A stretch of 64,000 nt of DNA, taken from Rhodoferax lacus. GTDB taxonomy: Bacteria; Pseudomonadota; Gammaproteobacteria; Burkholderiales; Burkholderiaceae_C. Under the pieces are notes generated by a model. It had not been told where the DNA came from, searched no databases, and saw only the letters and a program-made list of their open reading frames with translations. Made by a program: the position numbers and the translations under genes. Position 1 is the first letter of the stretch; every line of letters begins with the position of its first letter. The stretch is from NCBI RefSeq assembly GCF_003415675.1, contig NZ_QFZK01000009.1, forward strand, positions 94,954 to 158,953, read 5' to 3'. This document shows, in pieces, positions 8,125-18,552 of the stretch.

Positions 8125-8865
8125 ATGCGATTGAGACTTTTACGCCGCCGCCTCACCATCAGCGCTCCCCGCATGTCGGTGCGCAGCGCCTTGCCTTGGC
8201 CTTTGCGCTGGGTGGTGGCAGCCGTTGTCTTGGGTTTCTGCGCCGCGATTGCGCTATGGGCCTTCGAGTTTGGCCGGAATATTGCTGGCTTGGACCATGG
8301 TGCCAAGGAAGAGTTGTTGCACTTGCGCAGCGAGATGGTTAACCTGCGCACCGCACTGGACAAGGTCCAGGAGGAGCGTGACAAGGCGCAGTCCATTGCC
8401 AATACCGCAGGAACCCTGGTGACGGCAGGCAAGGCGTCGGAAGACAAGTTGTTCGAGCAGGTCAAGCAATTGCAGGCGGAGAACCAGTCCCTGCGCGATG
8501 ACCTTGGTTTCTTTGAAAAACTGATTCCTTCCAGTGGCACAGAGGGTGTTGCCATACGCGGCCTGCAGGCAGATCTTCAAAATGGCAAGGATCTGAAGTG
8601 GCAGGTGCTGGTAATTCAGGCGAACAAGAATGCGGCCACCTTCAACGGCACGCTGGAATTGACCTTTAGTGGCTTGCAAGGCGGAAAGCCCTGGTCAGCG
8701 ACCTTGTCCGGTGGGCCACAGGCTTTTAGTGTCAAGCAGTATGGTCGCCTGGAAGGTGTTATCGAAGTTCCGGCCCAGGTGGTGGTGAAGGCGGTTGTTG
8801 CCAAGGTGTTGGAGGGCAATACCGTACGTGCCACACAGTCCCAGAAAGTTTCCGTCAACCCATAG
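8125..8865 (+). CDS. Single-pass membrane protein with coiled coil (DUF6776-like)
   Basis: A 246-residue protein with a basic N-terminus, one transmembrane helix (about residues 27-47), a long heptad-rich coiled coil (about 55-132) and a beta-rich C-terminal domain likely in the periplasm. In Burkholderiales a gene of this type, which I recall as DUF6776, commonly precedes a bactofilin gene, as here with seven bases between them. Function is unknown. The gene order suggests a membrane partner or anchor for the bactofilin, but that is inference from context. Confidence 0.7.
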   Translation: MRLRLLRRRLTISAPRMSVRSALPWPLRWVVAAVVLGFCAAIALWAFEFGRNIAGLDHGAKEELLHLRSEMVNLRTALDKVQEERDKAQSIANTAGTLVTAGKASEDKLFEQVKQLQAENQSLRDDLGFFEKLIPSSGTEGVAIRGLQADLQNGKDLKWQVLVIQANKNAATFNGTLELTFSGLQGGKPWSATLSGGPQAFSVKQYGRLEGVIEVPAQVVVKAVVAKVLEGNTVRATQSQKVSVNP

Positions 8866-8872
8866 GTGCCCT

Positions 8873-9268
8873 ATGTTCAACAAGAAGAAGCAGCCTCCTA
8901 TCAAAAGCCTGATTGCCGAGGGCAGCCAGATCAGCGGCAACATCGTGTTTACCGATGGGCTGCGCATCGACGGAGAGGTGAACGGTGACATTCGCGCCGA
9001 TGACGCCCACACCAGCTTGCTCGTCATTTCCGAATCGGCCAGGGTCAGGGGCACGGTGACAGCCGATCACATCATCATCAATGGCACCATCCAGGGGCCG
9101 GTATTCGCCCGGAACATGCTGGAATTGCAACCCAAGGCTCGCATTGAAGGCGATGTGCATTACGCGGCACTGGAAATGCACCAGGGCGCGCTGATCACGG
9201 GCCAACTGCGGCCGCTTTTGGAGGGCGAGGAAAAGCCCACACTGTCATTGGCGGCAAATAACGCCTGA
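8873..9268 (+). CDS. Bactofilin (polymer-forming cytoskeletal protein)
   Basis: The 131-residue protein is almost entirely the bactofilin beta-helix: repeating units such as SQISGNIVFTDGLRIDGEVNGDI and ARVRGTVTADHIIING are typical. Bactofilins polymerise without nucleotides into filaments that position cell-wall enzymes, stalk or polar proteins. The start at 8873 was chosen because the family begins just before the beta-helix with a short Lys-rich tail (MFNKKKQ); the frame is open upstream inside the previous gene without homology. The gene lies seven bases after the coiled-coil membrane protein and 60 before erpA. Confidence 0.93.
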   Translation: MFNKKKQPPIKSLIAEGSQISGNIVFTDGLRIDGEVNGDIRADDAHTSLLVISESARVRGTVTADHIIINGTIQGPVFARNMLELQPKARIEGDVHYAALEMHQGALITGQLRPLLEGEEKPTLSLAANNA

Positions 9269-9328
9269 GCCAATTCCCGAGCGTTCTGCTGTAGTATTGG
9301 CGTATCCCAGATTTGACCGGAGTCGTCC

Positions 9329-9694
9329 ATGAGCGCCGTTGCAGAAAATATCCAGACCGAAATGCCAGCCCCCATCCTGTTTACCGACAGTGCGGCGGCC
9401 AAGGTGGCAGACCTGATCGCCGAAGAAGGCAACCCTGAATTGAAACTGCGCGTGTTCGTGCAGGGTGGTGGTTGCTCCGGCTTCCAGTACGGCTTCACCT
9501 TTGACGAAATCACCAACGAAGACGACACCACCATGACCAAGAACGGTGTGTCCCTGCTGATCGATGCCATGAGCTACCAGTACCTGCTGGGCGCCGAGAT
9601 CGATTACAAGGAAGACCTGCAGGGTGCGCAGTTCGTGATCAAGAACCCCAACGCCACCAGCACCTGCGGTTGCGGCTCGTCTTTCTCGACCTGA
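9329..9694 (+). CDS. erpA: Iron-sulfur cluster insertion protein ErpA
   Basis: A 121-residue A-type Fe-S carrier. The three cluster-binding cysteines are Cys49 (in GGGCSGFQY), Cys113 and Cys115 (in TCGCG), in the family spacing. It delivers [4Fe-4S] clusters to apo-enzymes such as IspG/IspH. The neighbouring bactofilin and the convergent anmK have no direct functional link; erpA in this position is usual for Burkholderiales. Confidence 0.96.
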   Translation: MSAVAENIQTEMPAPILFTDSAAAKVADLIAEEGNPELKLRVFVQGGGCSGFQYGFTFDEITNEDDTTMTKNGVSLLIDAMSYQYLLGAEIDYKEDLQGAQFVIKNPNATSTCGCGSSFST

Positions 9695-9717
9695 TAGCTG
9701 GGCAGCTGTTGCTCTGC

Positions 9718-10833
9718 TCAGGCAGGGTAAACGGCACCAAGAATACGGGCGCCTTGTGCGCCCGTAACGCTTTTCAGGCTGGCCGTTTTGCGCTCCACGC
9801 ACTGGCGCGCCAGCCAGGCAAAGGCCATGGCTTCCACCTGCAAGGGCGGCAGGCCAAAGGCCTCTGAGCTGGAGACAGTGCAGCCTGGGAGCAGGCTTTG
9901 CAGGCGCTCCATCAGGTGTGTGTTGAGGGCTCCGCCCCCACACACGATCAAGCGCTCAGAGGCAGGCGCGAAGTGGCGCACACAGTCGGCGCAACTGCGT
10001 GCGGTGAGCTCGGTCAGGGTGGCTTGCACGTCCTGCGCGGCCAGGGCCTCAAAGCCGGTCAACTTGTCTTGCAGCCAGGCGCTGTTGAACAGGTCGCGCC
10101 CTGTGCTCTTGGGTGGCGGCAGGGTAAAGAATGCTTCGTTCAGCAGCACCTGCAACAGGCCCGCGTGTACCACCCCGCTGGCAGCCCAGGCGCCTGCATC
10201 ATCGTAGTCGGCGCCGGTGTGCGCCATGCACCAGGCATCCATCAGCGCATTGCCAGGCCCGCAATCAAACCCCAAAACAGAGTCAGGCTCGGCCGCGTTC
10301 AACAGCGTGATGTTGGAGATGCCGCCGATATTGAGCACGCCCGTGTGGCCGGGCAGATGCCCGAAAAAAGCCTGGTGGAAGGGGGGCACCAGCGGTGCAC
10401 CTTGTCCACCCGCTGCCACATCGCGGCTGCGGAAATCGGCCACCACATCGATGCCCGTCAACTCAGCCAGCAGGGCGGGCTGGTTGAGCTGCAGGGTGTA
10501 GCCTGTGCCATCAAACTGTTGCGGCCTATGGCGCACGGTCTGCCCGTGGGCTCCCACCGCACACACATTTGCGGCATCCAGCTGGCAGGTCGCAAGCAAG
10601 CGGGAAACCACCGCGGCATAGATGCGCGCCAGAGCGTTCGCTGCCAAGGCTGCGCGGTGCAGCTCATTGGGTCCTTCGGTGTTGAGCTGCAGCAACTCCT
10701 GCCGCAGCCCTGCGGGAAAGGGGGCGCTGATATGGCCCAGCACCTGCGGTGTGGCTTGGGAAAAATCCACCAGCACCCCGTCCACCCCATCCAGTGAGGT
10801 GCCCGACATCAGACCGGCGTACAGCTCCGACAC
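9718..10833 (-). CDS. anmK: Anhydro-N-acetylmuramic acid kinase
   Basis: A 371-residue kinase of the peptidoglycan-recycling pathway. It hydrolyses and phosphorylates 1,6-anhydro-MurNAc to MurNAc-6-phosphate in the cytoplasm. The nucleotide motif GLMSGTSLDGVDG is at residues 7-19, followed by DFRSRDVAAGGQGAPLVP, LNIGGISNIT and FDCGPGNALMD, all family hallmarks. It follows an M23 peptidoglycan peptidase on the same strand 34 bases downstream, so both genes probably form a wall-turnover operon divergent from tyrS. Confidence 0.96.
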   Translation of the reverse strand: MSELYAGLMSGTSLDGVDGVLVDFSQATPQVLGHISAPFPAGLRQELLQLNTEGPNELHRAALAANALARIYAAVVSRLLATCQLDAANVCAVGAHGQTVRHRPQQFDGTGYTLQLNQPALLAELTGIDVVADFRSRDVAAGGQGAPLVPPFHQAFFGHLPGHTGVLNIGGISNITLLNAAEPDSVLGFDCGPGNALMDAWCMAHTGADYDDAGAWAASGVVHAGLLQVLLNEAFFTLPPPKSTGRDLFNSAWLQDKLTGFEALAAQDVQATLTELTARSCADCVRHFAPASERLIVCGGGALNTHLMERLQSLLPGCTVSSSEAFGLPPLQVEAMAFAWLARQCVERKTASLKSVTGAQGARILGAVYPA

Positions 10834-10867
10834 GTGCAGTTCCGAAATTTGCAGTGCTTACAGCAGC

Positions 10868-12271
10868 CTATTCGACGCTGCTGAACTGCATTTGGCCTGC
10901 CGCAGCCAGGGCGGTGCGTGCCTGGGCGGCCGCCTTGTCGAACACGGGCCGCAAGGCAGCGGTCAAGGGCACGGTGTCGTTGCGCCGAGCAATGGTCTGG
11001 GGGTCTACATAAGCACCGTTCAGACGGTATTCAAAATGCAGGTGCGGCCCGGTGGACCAGCCCGTGGTCCCGACCTGGCCAATCACCAGTCCCTGGGGCA
11101 CTGCCTGGCCAACACGCACATTGATGCGATTCAGGTGCGCATACACCGTGCTGATCTGGCTGGAGTGCTTGACCTTGATGACATTGCCATAGCCGCTTTG
11201 CACACCGGCAAATTCCACCACGCCATCGCCTACGCTGCGCACTGCCGTGCCAACGGGGGCTGCATAGTCCACTCCAAGATGGGCCTTCCAGACCTGCAAA
11301 ATCGGGTGGAAGCGCATCTTGAAGCCACTGGTGATGCGGGAAAACGCCAGAGGTGCAGCCAGGAACGCGCGCTTCAGACTTTCTCCGGCCAAGGTGTAGT
11401 AACCGCCCTTGACCTGATCATGTCCGGCAAAGCCCGATGTGGCCGATGCGGCGGAATGGCTGGGTTCCTGGAACCACATGGCTTGGTAGGTCTTGCCGTC
11501 GTTTACAAATTCGGCGCTCAGCAAACGGCCCGCTTGCATGGGCTCGCCATCGCCCTCCAGGGTTTCGTACACCACCGAGAAGCGATCATCCTTGCGCAGT
11601 GCGCGGTGGAAGTCGATCTCCGCCGCAAACACTTCGGCCAACTGGCTGGAAACAGAGTCCGGAATGCGAGCCGCATCGGTGGCCGCGAACAGGGTGGAGG
11701 TGATGGTGCCGCTGGCCATGCGGGTGGATGCGGTCAAGGGCAGGGTCTCCAGTTTGGAGGCAAAGCCGCTGGCCGTCTTTTCAATGCTCAGACGCTTGAA
11801 GAAGCCCGCTTCATCGGCGCTCCAGCGCGCCTGCAACTTCAGCAAGCTGTTGTTGCCGTTGGCTTCAGCCGTCAGCGAGCGGCCCACACGGCCAAGCAGA
11901 TTCTTTTGTGCCAGGGCATCGGTACGCAGGAACCTGGCAGCCTGCGGATCCAAAACGCCCAAGCGCTTGAGCAGGGTTTCAGCGGTATCGGTGGAGCGGG
12001 TTACATCCGAGCGGTACAGGTTCAAGGTTTGAGCCTGGGCTTCAAGGGCCGAGACTTGCGACGCCAGGTCCGGACTTTTCAGCACTTCGGTCAGGCTGCG
12101 AACCGGTAGTTGCGACGCATCAGGTGCCAGGTTGGCTACGGCGAAGGTGAAGCCGGTGCCAGACAGCAAAAGGGCTGCGACGATGGCGGAAATACGTTTG
12201 GGATGACGGGCCAGCAGGTCTGCTGTCGCAGACAACAGCTGGCCTGCCGTGCGGCTAATGGCGCTTTTCAA
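10868..12271 (-). CDS. M23 family peptidoglycan DD-metallopeptidase
   Basis: About 467 residues. A single N-terminal membrane helix (ISAIVAALLLSGTGFTFAV) anchors the protein, a long middle region probably includes an OapA/LysM-like part, and the C-terminal third is a LytM/M23 domain with the zinc ligands HLGVD (HxxxD) and HLHF (HxH). Such proteins cut peptide cross-links in peptidoglycan during growth. I prefer the TTG start at 12269-12271 because GGAG lies seven bases upstream; an in-frame ATG at 12328 would add 19 residues but lacks a ribosome binding site. The neighbour anmK recycles muropeptide products. Confidence 0.88.
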   Translation of the reverse strand: MKSAISRTAGQLLSATADLLARHPKRISAIVAALLLSGTGFTFAVANLAPDASQLPVRSLTEVLKSPDLASQVSALEAQAQTLNLYRSDVTRSTDTAETLLKRLGVLDPQAARFLRTDALAQKNLLGRVGRSLTAEANGNNSLLKLQARWSADEAGFFKRLSIEKTASGFASKLETLPLTASTRMASGTITSTLFAATDAARIPDSVSSQLAEVFAAEIDFHRALRKDDRFSVVYETLEGDGEPMQAGRLLSAEFVNDGKTYQAMWFQEPSHSAASATSGFAGHDQVKGGYYTLAGESLKRAFLAAPLAFSRITSGFKMRFHPILQVWKAHLGVDYAAPVGTAVRSVGDGVVEFAGVQSGYGNVIKVKHSSQISTVYAHLNRINVRVGQAVPQGLVIGQVGTTGWSTGPHLHFEYRLNGAYVDPQTIARRNDTVPLTAALRPVFDKAAAQARTALAAAGQMQFSSVE

Positions 12272-12393
12272 AATCGGGACTCCAGGGGGGCAGGGCGACG
12301 CGACTAAAATTGCAGCCGCAGGTTCCATGCACGTTGCAGGAATGACCCCGCAGTATACCGGCCAAGGGCCCTGCTGCCCGACTGAAAACCCTT

Positions 12394-13638
12394 ATGAATC
12401 AAGCCTCAAGCCCAACTTTACCTCTGTCAGACCGTGTGCGTGAGGCCCTGGCAGTGACGCTGCGTGGCTGCGAGGAATTGCTGCCGCAAGACGAGTGGGT
12501 GAAAAAGCTCTCCCGATCTGAGGCTACCGGCACCCCCCTGCGCATCAAGCTGGGCCTGGACCCCACGGCCCCCGACATCCACATCGGCCACACCGTGGTG
12601 CTCAACAAGATGCGCCAGCTGCAGGACCTGGGCCACACCGTCATCTTTTTGATTGGTGACTTCACCAGCATGATTGGTGACCCCAGCGGGCGTAACAGCA
12701 CACGTCCGCCGCTCACGGCCGAGCAGATCAAGATCAACGCCGAAACCTATTACCGCCAAGCCAGCCTGGTGCTGGACCCGGCCAAAACCGAGATCCGCTA
12801 CAACAGCGAATGGAGCGATCCGCTGGGTGCGCGCGGCATGATCCAGCTGGCCTCGCGCTACACCGTGGCGCGCATGATGGAGCGCAATGACTTCCACGAC
12901 CGCTTCAAGGCCGGCACCCCGATTGCCGTGCACGAGTTCCTCTACCCGTTGATGCAGGGCTATGACAGCGTTGCCTTGAAGAGCGACCTGGAACTGGGTG
13001 GCACCGACCAGAAGTTCAACCTGCTCATGGGCCGCACCCTGCAGGCCGAATATGGCCAGGAGCCGCAGTGCATCCTGACCATGCCCCTGCTCGAAGGCCT
13101 GGACGGCATTGAAAAAATGTCCAAGAGCAAGAACAATTACATCGGCATTTCCGAAGAGCCCAACACCATGTTTGCCAAGTGCTTAAGCATCTCGGACGTG
13201 CTGATGTGGAAGTGGTACACGCTCTTGAGCTTCCAGAGCGAGGCCCACATTGCAGCCCTCAAGGCGGAAGTGGCCGCCGGGCGCAACCCCAAGGATGCCA
13301 AGGTGGCACTGGCCAAGGAAGTCACCGCCCGCTTTCACTCAGCCGCTGCAGCCGAAGCGGCCGAGCAGGACTTCATCAACCGCAGCAAGGGCGGCATTCC
13401 GGATGAAATCACGGAGATCAGCCTGCCTTTGGGCGAGAGCGGCGCCGCAGTGGGCATAGGCGCGCTGCTGAAGTCGGCGGGACTGGCGGCCTCCAGCGGC
13501 GAGGGCAACCGCCTGATTGACGGTGGTGGCGTACGCATCGACAGCCATGTGGTGAGCGACAAGGGCTTGAAGCTGCCTGCCGGCACCTATGTGCTGCAGG
13601 TGGGCAAGCGCAAGTTCGCCCGCGTCACCCTGGCCTGA
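12394..13638 (+). CDS. tyrS: Tyrosyl-tRNA synthetase
   Basis: A 414-residue class I synthetase. HIGH is at residues 63-66 and KMSKS at 241-245, both exact; the tyrosine pocket segment and the C-terminal S4 RNA-binding domain (about 345-410) are present. The arrangement resembles the TyrRS subgroup with an intact HIGH motif found in many proteobacteria. Dtd, which proofreads D-Tyr-tRNA, follows nine bases downstream, a functionally sensible pair. Confidence 0.98.
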   Translation: MNQASSPTLPLSDRVREALAVTLRGCEELLPQDEWVKKLSRSEATGTPLRIKLGLDPTAPDIHIGHTVVLNKMRQLQDLGHTVIFLIGDFTSMIGDPSGRNSTRPPLTAEQIKINAETYYRQASLVLDPAKTEIRYNSEWSDPLGARGMIQLASRYTVARMMERNDFHDRFKAGTPIAVHEFLYPLMQGYDSVALKSDLELGGTDQKFNLLMGRTLQAEYGQEPQCILTMPLLEGLDGIEKMSKSKNNYIGISEEPNTMFAKCLSISDVLMWKWYTLLSFQSEAHIAALKAEVAAGRNPKDAKVALAKEVTARFHSAAAAEAAEQDFINRSKGGIPDEITEISLPLGESGAAVGIGALLKSAGLAASSGEGNRLIDGGGVRIDSHVVSDKGLKLPAGTYVLQVGKRKFARVTLA

Positions 13639-13647
13639 TCGGCAGCC

Positions 13648-14124
13648 ATGCTGGCTTTGGTTCAGCGCGTCAGCCATGCCAAGGTCACGGTGGACGCGGC
13701 GGTGGTTGGCGAGATTGGCCGCGGCTTCCTGCTGCTTGTCTGCGCCGAACAAGGCGACTCCGTGGCCGAGGCCGACAAGCTCCTGGCCAAAGTGCTCAAG
13801 CTGCGCGTGTTCAGCGATGCTGAGGGCAAGATGAACCGGAGCCTGCAGGACCTGGACGGACAGGGTACGCAAGGCGGCCTGCTCATCGTCAGCCAGTTCA
13901 CCCTGGCAGCGGACACCTCGGGCGGCAATCGGCCCAGCTTCAAGGCGGCCGCCGCGCCCGATGAGGGGCGGCGCTTATACGATCACTTTGTGGCCCAGGC
14001 CAGTCTCAAACACCCGACGGTGCAAACCGGCATCTTTGCCGCCGACATGCAGGTGGAACTGGTCAATGACGGGCCGGTGACCATTCCGCTGCGTGTCGCG
14101 CCGCTGCCAGCGGATCCGCACTGA
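13648..14124 (+). CDS. dtd: D-aminoacyl-tRNA deacylase
   Basis: A 158-residue protein with the Dtd signature: [10 protein letters not shown] at the N-terminus, SQFTLAA, GGNRPSF and NDGPVTI. It removes D-amino acids wrongly attached to tRNA, notably D-Tyr. Its location immediately after tyrS makes co-transcription likely. The C-terminus carries about a dozen extra residues compared with E. coli Dtd. Confidence 0.96.
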   Translation: MLALVQRVSHAKVTVDAAVVGEIGRGFLLLVCAEQGDSVAEADKLLAKVLKLRVFSDAEGKMNRSLQDLDGQGTQGGLLIVSQFTLAADTSGGNRPSFKAAAAPDEGRRLYDHFVAQASLKHPTVQTGIFAADMQVELVNDGPVTIPLRVAPLPADPH

Positions 14125-14159
14125 GCGTCTTGCCGCCCAAGTGCAGCTCTATGGCGGCC

Positions 14160-16457
14160 CTATTGCAGCACCACGTACATGGCGGCTGCGGGAAAGCGAA
14201 AGCCCACGCCGCCAGCGCTGCGCTTGAGGTCCAGCGTTTGCACTGCCATGCCGTTCATGTCCAGCACCGTGGCCGTTTGCAGGCCGGTGTTGTTGATGGT
14301 CACATCCAGCTTGGCACGCTGCACCATCCAGGGCGACTGCCCAATCGACTTCACCAGAAAGCCATCCACCCGGCTGCCATCGTCGAGTGCGATGGAGGTG
14401 GAGATGTCGCTCCAGCCATTGGGGCGGCTTTGGGTGGCGAACTGCACCAGGATGCGGCGGGACGTCTTGAGTGGCGCGCCATCCAGTGACACAGCCAGTG
14501 CGGCACCAAAGGCGTTTTCGGACGTGAAGCCCACGTCCTGCAACTGGTGCGAAGGCGCGCCTGTGAAGTGGGCCGCCACACCCTGCACGCGCGGCGCATT
14601 CACGGTGCAAAAGCCGCGCATGGCGTCCCAGACCAGTTCGCCCGTGTTGGACTGCAGGCGCCCTGGCGTTGGAGCCGTTTGCGCTGTCACCCGGGTCTGT
14701 GCCGGGTCCTTGCCAAAGGCCTGCTGCACCGGGCCCAGCAAAAATGCGTCGGGCGACACACCGGTCTGCACGCTGGAGGTCTTGGCGATGTCGCCGCTGT
14801 CGCGGTTGGGGTCGAAGCTGGGGCTCTCCGTGATCAACGGTGTCTTGCGCTGCCACAGGTCCGTCAAGGAGCGGTGTTCCGTCACCACGGGTGCGCCCTT
14901 GCTGATGTAGCCCAACCGGTAAGCCAGGGCAGCAGCCGGGAAGCTGCCCAAAATATCGGGGGTGGCAAAAATCCATTTGCCTTGCGACGCCTGGTAGCCG
15001 TTGGCCGACTGGGGCGGCGTCCAGCCCTCATCCCCTGTGGCAAACCAGTAGTAGCCATCCACACCGGACAGCGAGGAGTAGGCGGCAATCAGAAAGGTCC
15101 CTTCTGCGCCGAAGTTGTTGGGCATCACCCAGTTGCCCTCGGTCAGCAGCATGGGCCGACCCTGGGTCTGCTTGAAGTTGATGGGCAGCAGGCGCGGGTT
15201 GCGCAGCACGCTGTCGTTGGTGAATTGGTCGCCGGGCATGACGGCCCAGCCTTCGTTCACGCCCTTGTGCACGCCGCCGGTATAGACATTGGCCGCATCC
15301 ACTTCGCCGGGGGTATAGCTCCAGCGCTCAGCGTCATTCAGGTGGGTGCTGCTGGCGGTCTTCCAGTTGCCCGGGTTGATCAGCTGCTTGACGCCCAGCT
15401 CCTTGCGCAGATAGTCCACCATGCTGGCGTTGAAGGCATGCATGGTGCGGGCCAGGAATTCGGTCTGGTCGGCACGCCGCACCGCGTGGCCACCCAGCAG
15501 GTCTTGCGGGTCACCAATCACCGGCCACGACTTTGGCGACTTCACCAGTTCCCAAACGGGCAGCAAGACCATACGCCCGTCGGGTGGAAAGTCGCCAGAC
15601 TCCCCGGCGCCGCGCCAGGCCGACTGCGCCTGTGAAAGGGTCCCGTATTTCTTCTGCAAAAAGCTGCCGTAACGCCGCTCCAGCGCCACGCGTTGCAGGC
15701 CTTGGATTTGGTCCACGGTCCAGAACAGCAGGCTGTCCTCGTTTTGCAGTTCGATGATGGCCAAGCTGGCATCCTGCGCCAGGCTGAGGCCGGTGTAGGG
15801 GTTCTTTTCCGTGAGCAGCTTCTTCAGCCAGACCTTGTATGCCTGCTGCAGCGTTTCATCAAAAAAGAGCAGGCCCTGTGCCGACTGTTTGGCGCCGCCT
15901 GCGATGCCCCATTTGTCAGACAGCTTGGTGGCGGCCGCCCAATAGGGTGAGAGCGTGGTGTAAATGCCCTCCTTGCGCATGGCCGCCACCGTGCGCCAGA
16001 TGGCGTCGCGCTCGGACAGGTTGATGTCGGTGATGGCCGCGTTGGGAGTGGTCTGCAGGTCGGGGCTGATTTGCTTGTGCAGGCGCACCATGTTGACACC
16101 GCGCTTGGCCAGAAAGCGCGCGTGGCGTGCCAGGTCCGGTGGGCCCAGCGGCCACTGTGGCCGGGCGGGCCCACTGGTGTAATCGGCCACACCGGTGTTG
16201 ACGGCCCACAGGCGCAGGGGCTTGCCATCGCCCAGCACGAGGTCGCCTTGTGGGTTGCTGCGCACAAAGCCACTTTCACCCGCAAGCTTTTCATTCAGGT
16301 AACGCAGGTCCAGCAGGGAGTCGGCGCTGAAGCTGTCGCGCGGCGGGCTGAATGCCCAGGTTGATGTACCAGGTGTGGGTTGGGCCTGGCTGGGTGCACA
16401 CAGGCCCAGCAGCAGCGCAATGCCTGCGGCCAGCCAGGCGCGATGCCCATCACGCAT
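14160..16457 (-). CDS. Secreted glycoside hydrolase, clan GH-A (GH5-like), putative
   Basis: A 765-residue protein with a signal peptide (residues 1-25, ending A-Q-A) and a TIM-barrel region. [13 protein letters not shown] carries the Asn-Glu typical of the acid/base residue of clan GH-A, and [12 protein letters not shown] a candidate nucleophile Glu. The last about 250 residues look beta-rich, perhaps a carbohydrate-binding domain. I cannot name the substrate or exact family. The start at 16457 overlaps the end of ybeY by eight bases; the frame runs further upstream inside ybeY without similarity. Coupling to ybeY and phoH is unusual, since lnt or corC is common there. Confidence 0.7.
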   Translation of the reverse strand: MRDGHRAWLAAGIALLLGLCAPSQAQPTPGTSTWAFSPPRDSFSADSLLDLRYLNEKLAGESGFVRSNPQGDLVLGDGKPLRLWAVNTGVADYTSGPARPQWPLGPPDLARHARFLAKRGVNMVRLHKQISPDLQTTPNAAITDINLSERDAIWRTVAAMRKEGIYTTLSPYWAAATKLSDKWGIAGGAKQSAQGLLFFDETLQQAYKVWLKKLLTEKNPYTGLSLAQDASLAIIELQNEDSLLFWTVDQIQGLQRVALERRYGSFLQKKYGTLSQAQSAWRGAGESGDFPPDGRMVLLPVWELVKSPKSWPVIGDPQDLLGGHAVRRADQTEFLARTMHAFNASMVDYLRKELGVKQLINPGNWKTASSTHLNDAERWSYTPGEVDAANVYTGGVHKGVNEGWAVMPGDQFTNDSVLRNPRLLPINFKQTQGRPMLLTEGNWVMPNNFGAEGTFLIAAYSSLSGVDGYYWFATGDEGWTPPQSANGYQASQGKWIFATPDILGSFPAAALAYRLGYISKGAPVVTEHRSLTDLWQRKTPLITESPSFDPNRDSGDIAKTSSVQTGVSPDAFLLGPVQQAFGKDPAQTRVTAQTAPTPGRLQSNTGELVWDAMRGFCTVNAPRVQGVAAHFTGAPSHQLQDVGFTSENAFGAALAVSLDGAPLKTSRRILVQFATQSRPNGWSDISTSIALDDGSRVDGFLVKSIGQSPWMVQRAKLDVTINNTGLQTATVLDMNGMAVQTLDLKRSAGGVGFRFPAAAMYVVLQ

Positions 16458-16899
16458 AGGGATTGGCAAAGCCCAGTCGCGCCATGATTTCGGTTTCGCG
16501 CAACTCCATGACCTGTGCATCTTCTTCCAACTCGTGGTCCCAGCCCTGTGCATGCAACGTACCGTGCACGATGAGGTGGGCGTAATGGGCCTGCAGGTTC
16601 TTGCTCTGCTCCTCGGCTTCGCGGGCCACCACCGGCGCGCACAGTACCAGGTCGGCGGTGACCAGCGGCTCCTGCGTGTAGTCAAAGGTCAACACATTGG
16701 TGGCGTAGTCTTTTTTGCGGAAGTCGCGGTTCAAGGTCTGGCCTTCTTCACTGTCCACAATGCGTACGGTGATTTCGGCGTCGGAGGCCAGCGCGTGGCG
16801 TATCCAGCGCACCACCTTGTGGCGGGGCAGGGCGGCGCGGTGGGGGGCAGCATCTTCCAATGCGCCAAACTGCAAGGAAAGGGACAGTGCATGCATCAT
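16450..16899 (-). CDS. ybeY: Endoribonuclease YbeY (rRNA maturation)
   Basis: A 149-residue metalloprotein. The zinc-binding motif [11 protein letters not shown] (HxxxHxxxxxH) is intact near the C-terminus, and [17 protein letters not shown] is the conserved upstream block. YbeY takes part in 16S rRNA 3'-end maturation and ribosome quality control. The start ATG overlaps the phoH stop (ATGA), so the two are translationally coupled as in most proteobacteria. Start could also be the next Met codon. Confidence 0.95.
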   Translation of the reverse strand: MMHALSLSLQFGALEDAAPHRAALPRHKVVRWIRHALASDAEITVRIVDSEEGQTLNRDFRKKDYATNVLTFDYTQEPLVTADLVLCAPVVAREAEEQSKNLQAHYAHLIVHGTLHAQGWDHELEEDAQVMELRETEIMARLGFANPYA

Positions 16900-17912
16900 G
16901 GGCGCGCCTTGGGTGTGCGGGTTTTGGGCAGGCCTATGCGCGGGAGCCCGGGCTCGGCGTCGGGCACGGCGATGGGGGGCAGGTCGCTCAGGCGCGCGGC
17001 GTCGTAGGCATCCACAATGCGGGCCACCAACGGATGGCGCACGATGTCGGCGCTTGTCAGGCGCGTGATGGCAATGCCGGGCACGCGGCGCAGAATGCGC
17101 TCGGCCTCCACCAGGCCGCTCATTTGTGTCTTGGGCAGGTCGATCTGGCTCACGTCGCCCGTGATCACGGTCTTGGTGCCAAAGCCCACGCGGGTCAGGA
17201 ACATCTTCATCTGCTCAGGCGTGGTGTTCTGGGCCTCGTCCAAAATCACAAAGGCGTTGTTAAGGGTGCGTCCGCGCATGAAGGCCAGCGGTGCAATTTC
17301 CAGCGCCTGGCGCTCAAAGGCCTTGTGCACCTGGTCATAGCCCATCAGGTCATAGAGCGCGTCGTAGAGCGGGCGCAGATAGGGGTCCACCTTCTGGTTC
17401 AGGTCACCGGGCAAAAATCCCAGGCGTTCCCCGGCTTCCACGGCCGGGCGTGTCAGCACAATGCGCTGCACCGCGCTGCGCTGCAAGGCGTCCACGGCGG
17501 CTGCCACGGCCAGGTAGGTCTTGCCGGTGCCGGCCGGGCCAATGCCGAAGGTGATGTCGAACTCGGCAATATTGTCCAGGTACACGGCCTGGTTCTGCGT
17601 GCGCGGCTTGAGCTCGGCACGCCGTGTCAGCAGGCCCGGGCCATCGGCCGCATCGGCCGAGCCGTCGCCCGAGAGCATGAGCTGCACGGTGGCGGGCGGA
17701 ATCGGGCGCGCCGCCATTTCGTACAGCGCTTGCAGCATGTCCATGGCGCGCTGGGCTTTGACCTTGGGGCCTTCCACTTTGAACTGCTCGTGGCGGTGGG
17801 CAATGCGCACCTCCAGGGCTAGTTCAATGGTGCGCAGGTGTTCGTCGGTGGGGCCGCACAGGTGCGACAGGCGGGTGTTGTTCAGCGGGGTGAACAGGTG
17901 TCTGAGAATCAA
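16896..17912 (-). CDS. ybeZ: PhoH-like ATPase (YbeZ)
   Basis: A 338-residue PhoH-family P-loop NTPase. Walker A GPAGTGKT is at residues 125-132 and Walker B reads VILDEAQN, followed by [13 protein letters not shown] and [10 protein letters not shown]. Known partners of this family are YbeY and ribosome/RNA processing factors. It is first in the phoH-ybeY-glycoside hydrolase operon and diverges from ruvA. Confidence 0.94.
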   Translation of the reverse strand: MILRHLFTPLNNTRLSHLCGPTDEHLRTIELALEVRIAHRHEQFKVEGPKVKAQRAMDMLQALYEMAARPIPPATVQLMLSGDGSADAADGPGLLTRRAELKPRTQNQAVYLDNIAEFDITFGIGPAGTGKTYLAVAAAVDALQRSAVQRIVLTRPAVEAGERLGFLPGDLNQKVDPYLRPLYDALYDLMGYDQVHKAFERQALEIAPLAFMRGRTLNNAFVILDEAQNTTPEQMKMFLTRVGFGTKTVITGDVSQIDLPKTQMSGLVEAERILRRVPGIAITRLTSADIVRHPLVARIVDAYDAARLSDLPPIAVPDAEPGLPRIGLPKTRTPKARP

Positions 17913-17964
17913 GCTGATAATTCCTCACGGCAATCGGTACAGGTAACCCCATGATAGGCACAAA

Positions 17965-18537
17965 ATGATAGGCAAGCTCACAGGCACACTCAGCGACAAG
18001 AACCCACCCCAGGTATTGGTGGACTGCGGCGGCGTCGGTTACGAGGTGCATGTTCCCATGAGCACCTTCTACAACCTGCCCGCCGTGGGCGAAAAGGTCT
18101 CGCTGCTGACCCACTTTGTGGTGCGCGAGGACGCGCAAATCCTTTACGGTTTTGGCAACGCCACCGAGCGTGAGGCCTTCCGCGAGCTGATCAAGATCTC
18201 CGGCGTCGGCCCGCGCACCGCACTCTCGGTGCTGTCCGGTATGGGTGTGGGCGATCTGGCCCAGGCCGTGACGCTGCAGGAGGCCGGGCGCCTGATCAAG
18301 GTGCCAGGCATTGGCAAGAAAACCGCCGAGCGTCTGCTGCTCGAACTCAAGGGCAAGCTGGGCGCAGACATTGGCGCACCCCTGGGGGCCGCCAGCGGTG
18401 CCCAGGCCGACATTCTGCAGGCCCTGCTGGCGCTGGGTTACAGCGACAAGGAAGCCGCTGCGGCCCTCAAGGCCTTGCCCGCCGACGTGGGGGTGAGCGA
18501 CGGCATCAAGCTGGCTCTGCGCGCGCTGGCGAAGTAA
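17965..18537 (+). CDS. ruvA: Holliday junction helicase subunit RuvA
   Basis: A 190-residue protein with the N-terminal OB-fold (starting MIGKLTGTL), two helix-hairpin-helix motifs (ISGVGPRTA and [12 protein letters not shown]) and a C-terminal RuvB-contacting domain. It binds four-way junctions as a tetramer and loads RuvB. ruvB is not adjacent but 1.4 kb downstream on the same strand, separated by a carbonic-anhydrase-like gene on the other strand. Confidence 0.97.
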   Translation: MIGKLTGTLSDKNPPQVLVDCGGVGYEVHVPMSTFYNLPAVGEKVSLLTHFVVREDAQILYGFGNATEREAFRELIKISGVGPRTALSVLSGMGVGDLAQAVTLQEAGRLIKVPGIGKKTAERLLLELKGKLGADIGAPLGAASGAQADILQALLALGYSDKEAAAALKALPADVGVSDGIKLALRALAK

Positions 18538-18552
18538 ATCCGGGAATAAGCC

